Assembly (NCBI RefSeq): GCF_965118125.1
Contig: NZ_OZ221287.1
Location: forward strand, 1,116,001 to 1,180,000
Direction of reading: 5' to 3'
Origin: Pararobbsia alpina_A
GTDB lineage: Bacteria; Pseudomonadota; Gammaproteobacteria; Burkholderiales; Burkholderiaceae
Length of the DNA: 64,000 bases
The translations under genes were made by a program, and so were the position numbers. Every line of letters starts with the position of its first letter. The first letter of the stretch is position 1. Positions 61,500 to 64,000 of this stretch are shown piece after piece. The notes beneath the pieces are model-generated. The model searched no databases. It saw only the letters and a program-made list of their open reading frames with translations, and was not told the DNA's origin.

Positions 61500-62228
61500 A
61501 TGAAACAAATGTTGCACGATATCGTTGTTGTGATCGGCATGCCGCGTGGCGGTACCACGTGGCTTTACGAGAATATCAAGGCCCATCCCGATGTCTGTGT
61601 ATCCGAGATCAAGGAGATCAACCGCTACTTGCTCGACATGAGCGATGACAAATATCGTCGTCTCTTCAAGGACACGTCGCGTAGATTCAAAATAGACATC
61701 AGCCCGTTGTACTACTTCGACCGGGAAGCACTTGCCGAAATTGCACGGCGGCACGATAAGGTCATTTTCCTCGAGCGCGAGCCTGACTCGTGGCTGGGGA
61801 GTATGCGAAAACAGATTGCCAAGTACGACAACACGGCCGATCAGATGGCCAGCACGGGGGTGTTCAGAATCCCCGTCGCCAAACATCGCACTATCATCTT
61901 TGACGCCAACGAATACGATCAGCAGCGATATATTGCCGAGGTTGAAACGATCTTCGGAGACAAGCTGCTGAAACTCCGTTTCTCGGATGTCGAGGAAAGC
62001 CCCGTCGCGCTTTTGAGCTCAATCGAGAGGTTTCTGGGAATCCGTTCGTACTTCAATGAAACCAATGTCGTCACCGAAAAGATCAACGCGGGTGACAAGA
62101 CGCTTTCGAGGTTCTACGCCGCTTTGGCGCGTTCGCACGCTCTGGACATAGCGATCCCGATTGCGCTGGCTATTCTGCCGAGGCGCGTGATTCACTGGCT
62201 CAGATCGCGTTTTGTCTACAGACGCTGA
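61500..62228 (+). CDS. Sulfotransferase family protein
   Basis: The 242-residue protein has the 5'-phosphosulfate-binding loop DIVVVIGMPRGGTTWLYENI near its start, and a later stretch around residues 85-105 (DKVIFLEREPDSWLGSMRKQ) matching the 3'-phosphate block of PAPS-dependent sulfotransferases. It probably sulfates a sugar in the surface polysaccharide. No PAPS-synthesis genes are near. The start MKQMLHDIVVV is reasonable; the ribosome site is weak. Confidence 0.83.
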   Translation: MKQMLHDIVVVIGMPRGGTTWLYENIKAHPDVCVSEIKEINRYLLDMSDDKYRRLFKDTSRRFKIDISPLYYFDREALAEIARRHDKVIFLEREPDSWLGSMRKQIAKYDNTADQMASTGVFRIPVAKHRTIIFDANEYDQQRYIAEVETIFGDKLLKLRFSDVEESPVALLSSIERFLGIRSYFNETNVVTEKINAGDKTLSRFYAALARSHALDIAIPIALAILPRRVIHWLRSRFVYRR

Positions 62229-62336
62229 CGGACTCGCGGCGCATCCCGTGTTGCATCGCACGTATCAATGTGCGACGAGCCAGCGCGTAGTGCCAATGTC
62301 ATCTGGTCTCCCGCTACGCCAGCTCAATCACAAATC

Positions 62337-63500
62337 TCAGAGTTGGCGGGCGGCTTTGACCAGGATGTCGATCACACGATCCTGGTCGCTTCGGTCGAGA
62401 CCGACCCATAACGGGAGACGAACGAGCCGCTCTGACAGGTTCTCGGTCACATCGAGCGAGCCATGGGGGCGTCCATAGCGCTGCCCCGCGGGTGACGAGT
62501 GCAACGGGACGTAGTGGAACACCGACACGATTTCGTTCTTCAGGAATGCGTCGAGCACGTTTTGCCGGTCTACCGATTCATTGAGCAATACGTAGTACAT
62601 GTGTCCATTGTGTCCGCAGGTATCCGGAATAATGGGTCGACGGAGAAATCCCTGTTCCTCGAGATCGGCAAGTTGCTCGTGGTAATAGTTCCAGTGCGCG
62701 AGGCGCTCCCGCGTGATCTTGTCCGCTTCTTCTAGTTGCGCCCACAAGAATGCTGCGATGAGTTCACCGGGAAGGAAGGATGACCCGACCTCTTGCCATG
62801 TGTATTTGTCTACCTGTCCTCGGAAGAACCGGCTGCGGTCCGTACCCTTCTCCCGAATGATTTCCGCACGTGACGCGAGTTCACTGTCGTTGACGAGCAG
62901 CGCGCCGCCTTCACCGGAAATGACATTCTTCGTCTCGTGAAAGCTGTATGCGCCGAGATGTCCGATCGAGCCCAACGCGCGGCCGCGATACGTTGCTGTC
63001 ACGCCTTGTGCAGCGTCTTCAACCACTCGCAGGCCGTGGCGTTCGGCAATGGACATGATGGTGTCCATCTCACAGCCCACCCCAGCATAGTGAACCGGGA
63101 CGATGGCTCGGGTCCTAGGTGTAATGGCCGCTTCGATGAGCTTTTCGTCGAGATTGAGCGTGTCCGGCCGGATGTCGACGAAGACGGGCACACCGCCGCG
63201 AAGCACGAACGCATTGGCGGTCGAGACGAAGGTGTACGACGGCATGATGACTTCATCGCCTGGCGAAATGTCCAGCAGAAGAGCCATCATTTCGAGCGCC
63301 GCGGTACACGAATGCGTGAGCAGTGCTTTGTGTGCACCCGTGCGCTTTTCAAGCCATTCGTGACAGCGCTTGGTGAAGGGGCCGTCGCCTGCAAGCGAGC
63401 CGTTGAAATGCGACTCAGCGATGTAAAACAGCTCCTTCCCGGTCATGTGAGGTCGATTGAACGCGATGCGTTGACCGACGGGCTTGGATTTCGCATTCAT
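62337..63500 (-). CDS. wecE: dTDP-4-amino-4,6-dideoxygalactose transaminase (WecE/RffA-like)
   Basis: The 387-residue DegT/DnrJ/EryC1 aminotransferase uses PLP; the Schiff-base Lys is in YSFHETKNVISGEGG near residue 190. ALLTHSCTAALEMMALLLD, VVEDAAQGV and the SSFLPGELIAAFLWAQLEEAD block match the WecE subgroup, which makes dTDP-4-amino-4,6-dideoxygalactose from the dTDP-4-keto-6-deoxyglucose supplied by RfbB/A. This suggests an amino sugar (Fuc4N-type) in the polymer. It is convergent with the sulfotransferase gene. Acylating or formylating partner genes are not visible in the window. Confidence 0.9.
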   Translation of the reverse strand: MNAKSKPVGQRIAFNRPHMTGKELFYIAESHFNGSLAGDGPFTKRCHEWLEKRTGAHKALLTHSCTAALEMMALLLDISPGDEVIMPSYTFVSTANAFVLRGGVPVFVDIRPDTLNLDEKLIEAAITPRTRAIVPVHYAGVGCEMDTIMSIAERHGLRVVEDAAQGVTATYRGRALGSIGHLGAYSFHETKNVISGEGGALLVNDSELASRAEIIREKGTDRSRFFRGQVDKYTWQEVGSSFLPGELIAAFLWAQLEEADKITRERLAHWNYYHEQLADLEEQGFLRRPIIPDTCGHNGHMYYVLLNESVDRQNVLDAFLKNEIVSVFHYVPLHSSPAGQRYGRPHGSLDVTENLSERLVRLPLWVGLDRSDQDRVIDILVKAARQL

Positions 63501-63530
63501 AGCGGATGTGACGTAGCGGACGAGCCGGAG

Positions 63531-64000
63531 TTATGAAGAACTGTGGCGAACGAGTCGGGCAAGTCCGAACCCGGACTTACCAAAGGCGTTTCCGTTATAG
63601 AGCATATAGCGCTGACCATCATGATCGAACACGTACGGATATTCGATCATTTCACTGTCCCATCCGTCGGGCGATACGCCGATCCCGGCATTTGCGAGGT
63701 CGAGTACCCAGTGCTTGCCGTCAGCGCTGTGCGCGTAGCCGATGCGATAACGCTCCCCCGTACCGCTGCGGTACGAGAACCACATATCCAGTGAGCCGTC
63801 GTCGTTTGCCGCGACCGTTGGACGAGAGAAGGCCTGTGCTTTGCCAAGCTCGTAGGGTACGGCCAGACCGTGGCGTTGCCACTTGTGCCCATCCGTCGAT
63901 GTGGCGTGCTTTATCACATGGATCATTTCCCCGTTCGGGCTGTCCCATGAGAGCGTTGAGCCGTACCACATCTGGTATTCGCCATTCGCAGCGCGCATGA
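63531..64000 (-). CDS. Beta-propeller (glycosyl hydrolase 43/32-like) protein, C-terminal part
   Basis: The reading frame is open to the right edge of the window, so the N-terminus is missing; at least 155 residues are seen. Repeated blade-like units are visible: HATSTDGHKWQRHG, LDMWFSYRSG, YAHSADGKHWVLD and YPYVFDHDGQRYMLYNGN, with Trp/Tyr-rich YQMWYGS. This pattern is that of five-bladed beta-propellers such as GH43/GH32 enzymes, often found in O-antigen clusters as unassigned genes. Whether catalytic residues are present cannot be judged from this half. It ends 31 nt before the transaminase gene and is transcribed in the same direction. Confidence 0.7.
   Translation of the reverse strand, partial: MRAANGEYQMWYGSTLSWDSPNGEMIHVIKHATSTDGHKWQRHGLAVPYELGKAQAFSRPTVAANDDGSLDMWFSYRSGTGERYRIGYAHSADGKHWVLDLANAGIGVSPDGWDSEMIEYPYVFDHDGQRYMLYNGNAFGKSGFGLARLVRHSSS

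Noticed and set aside
1..64000. CRISPR arrays, rRNA and tRNA genes
   Set aside because: No regularly spaced repeats and no conserved rRNA or cloverleaf sequences were recognised by eye; a tRNAscan or CRISPR search would be needed to exclude small ones.

Overview
The window reads as a chromosomal segment of a high-GC betaproteobacterium, most likely Burkholderiaceae (Burkholderia, Paraburkholderia, Trinickia or a close relative). Supporting signs are the gene order yqgE-ruvX-pyrR-pyrB-pyrC'-plsC, the groESL operon under a perfect CIRCE element, thiD next to a rubredoxin gene, and an O-antigen locus that begins beside apaH. The genus is an inference; no rRNA or tRNA gene is visible.

Left part (1-13.7 kb, almost all on the minus strand): an AraC-type regulator cut by the window edge, a formamidase, and an amino-acid ABC transporter (periplasmic binding protein plus a permease-ATPase fusion). 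Next comes a tight three-gene operon of unknown function: a membrane-anchored degenerate receiver domain, a possible ADP-ribosyltransferase-like protein and a membrane protein. A five-gene lipid-modification operon follows (DUF1295, CFA-type methyltransferase, flavin amine oxidase, DUF1365, second CFA-type methyltransferase), most of its joints being 4-nt ATGA overlaps, and then a DUF4397 lipoprotein.

Middle part (13.7-33.7 kb): an AT-richer, gene-poor stretch of about 3.5 kb that holds a small broken ORF and a lone tyrosine recombinase, so probably an eroded mobile island. It is followed by groES-groEL, a papain-like cysteine protease, thiD, rubredoxin, a helical protein of unknown role, a diguanylate cyclase with duplicated sensor domains, an LpxO-like hydroxylase, a DNA photolyase, and the yqgE-ruvX-pyrR-pyrB-pyrC'-plsC operon.

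Right part (33.6-64 kb): a long LPS/O-antigen region. It encodes the dTDP-L-rhamnose pathway (rfbBACD), the CDP-3,6-dideoxyhexose pathway (rfbFGH), then an unusual run of an HpcH/HpaI-type aldolase, an SDR, a 3-dehydroquinate-synthase-like cyclase, an epimerase/reductase and a thiamine-diphosphate enzyme. Together these look like a route to a branched, extended or possibly carbocyclic sugar. Polymer handling and decoration genes follow: GtrA-type flippases, a Wzz-like protein, a Wzx-like flippase, several family-2 glycosyltransferases, an ArnT/ArnE/ArnF-like membrane module, methyltransferases, a PhyH-type dioxygenase, a sulfotransferase and a WecE-type aminotransferase. A beta-propeller protein runs off the right edge.

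The two best candidates for undescribed biology are the 40-49.4 kb sugar pathway and the 4.7-7.0 kb three-gene operon. All function calls rest on reading motifs by eye; no database search was possible.
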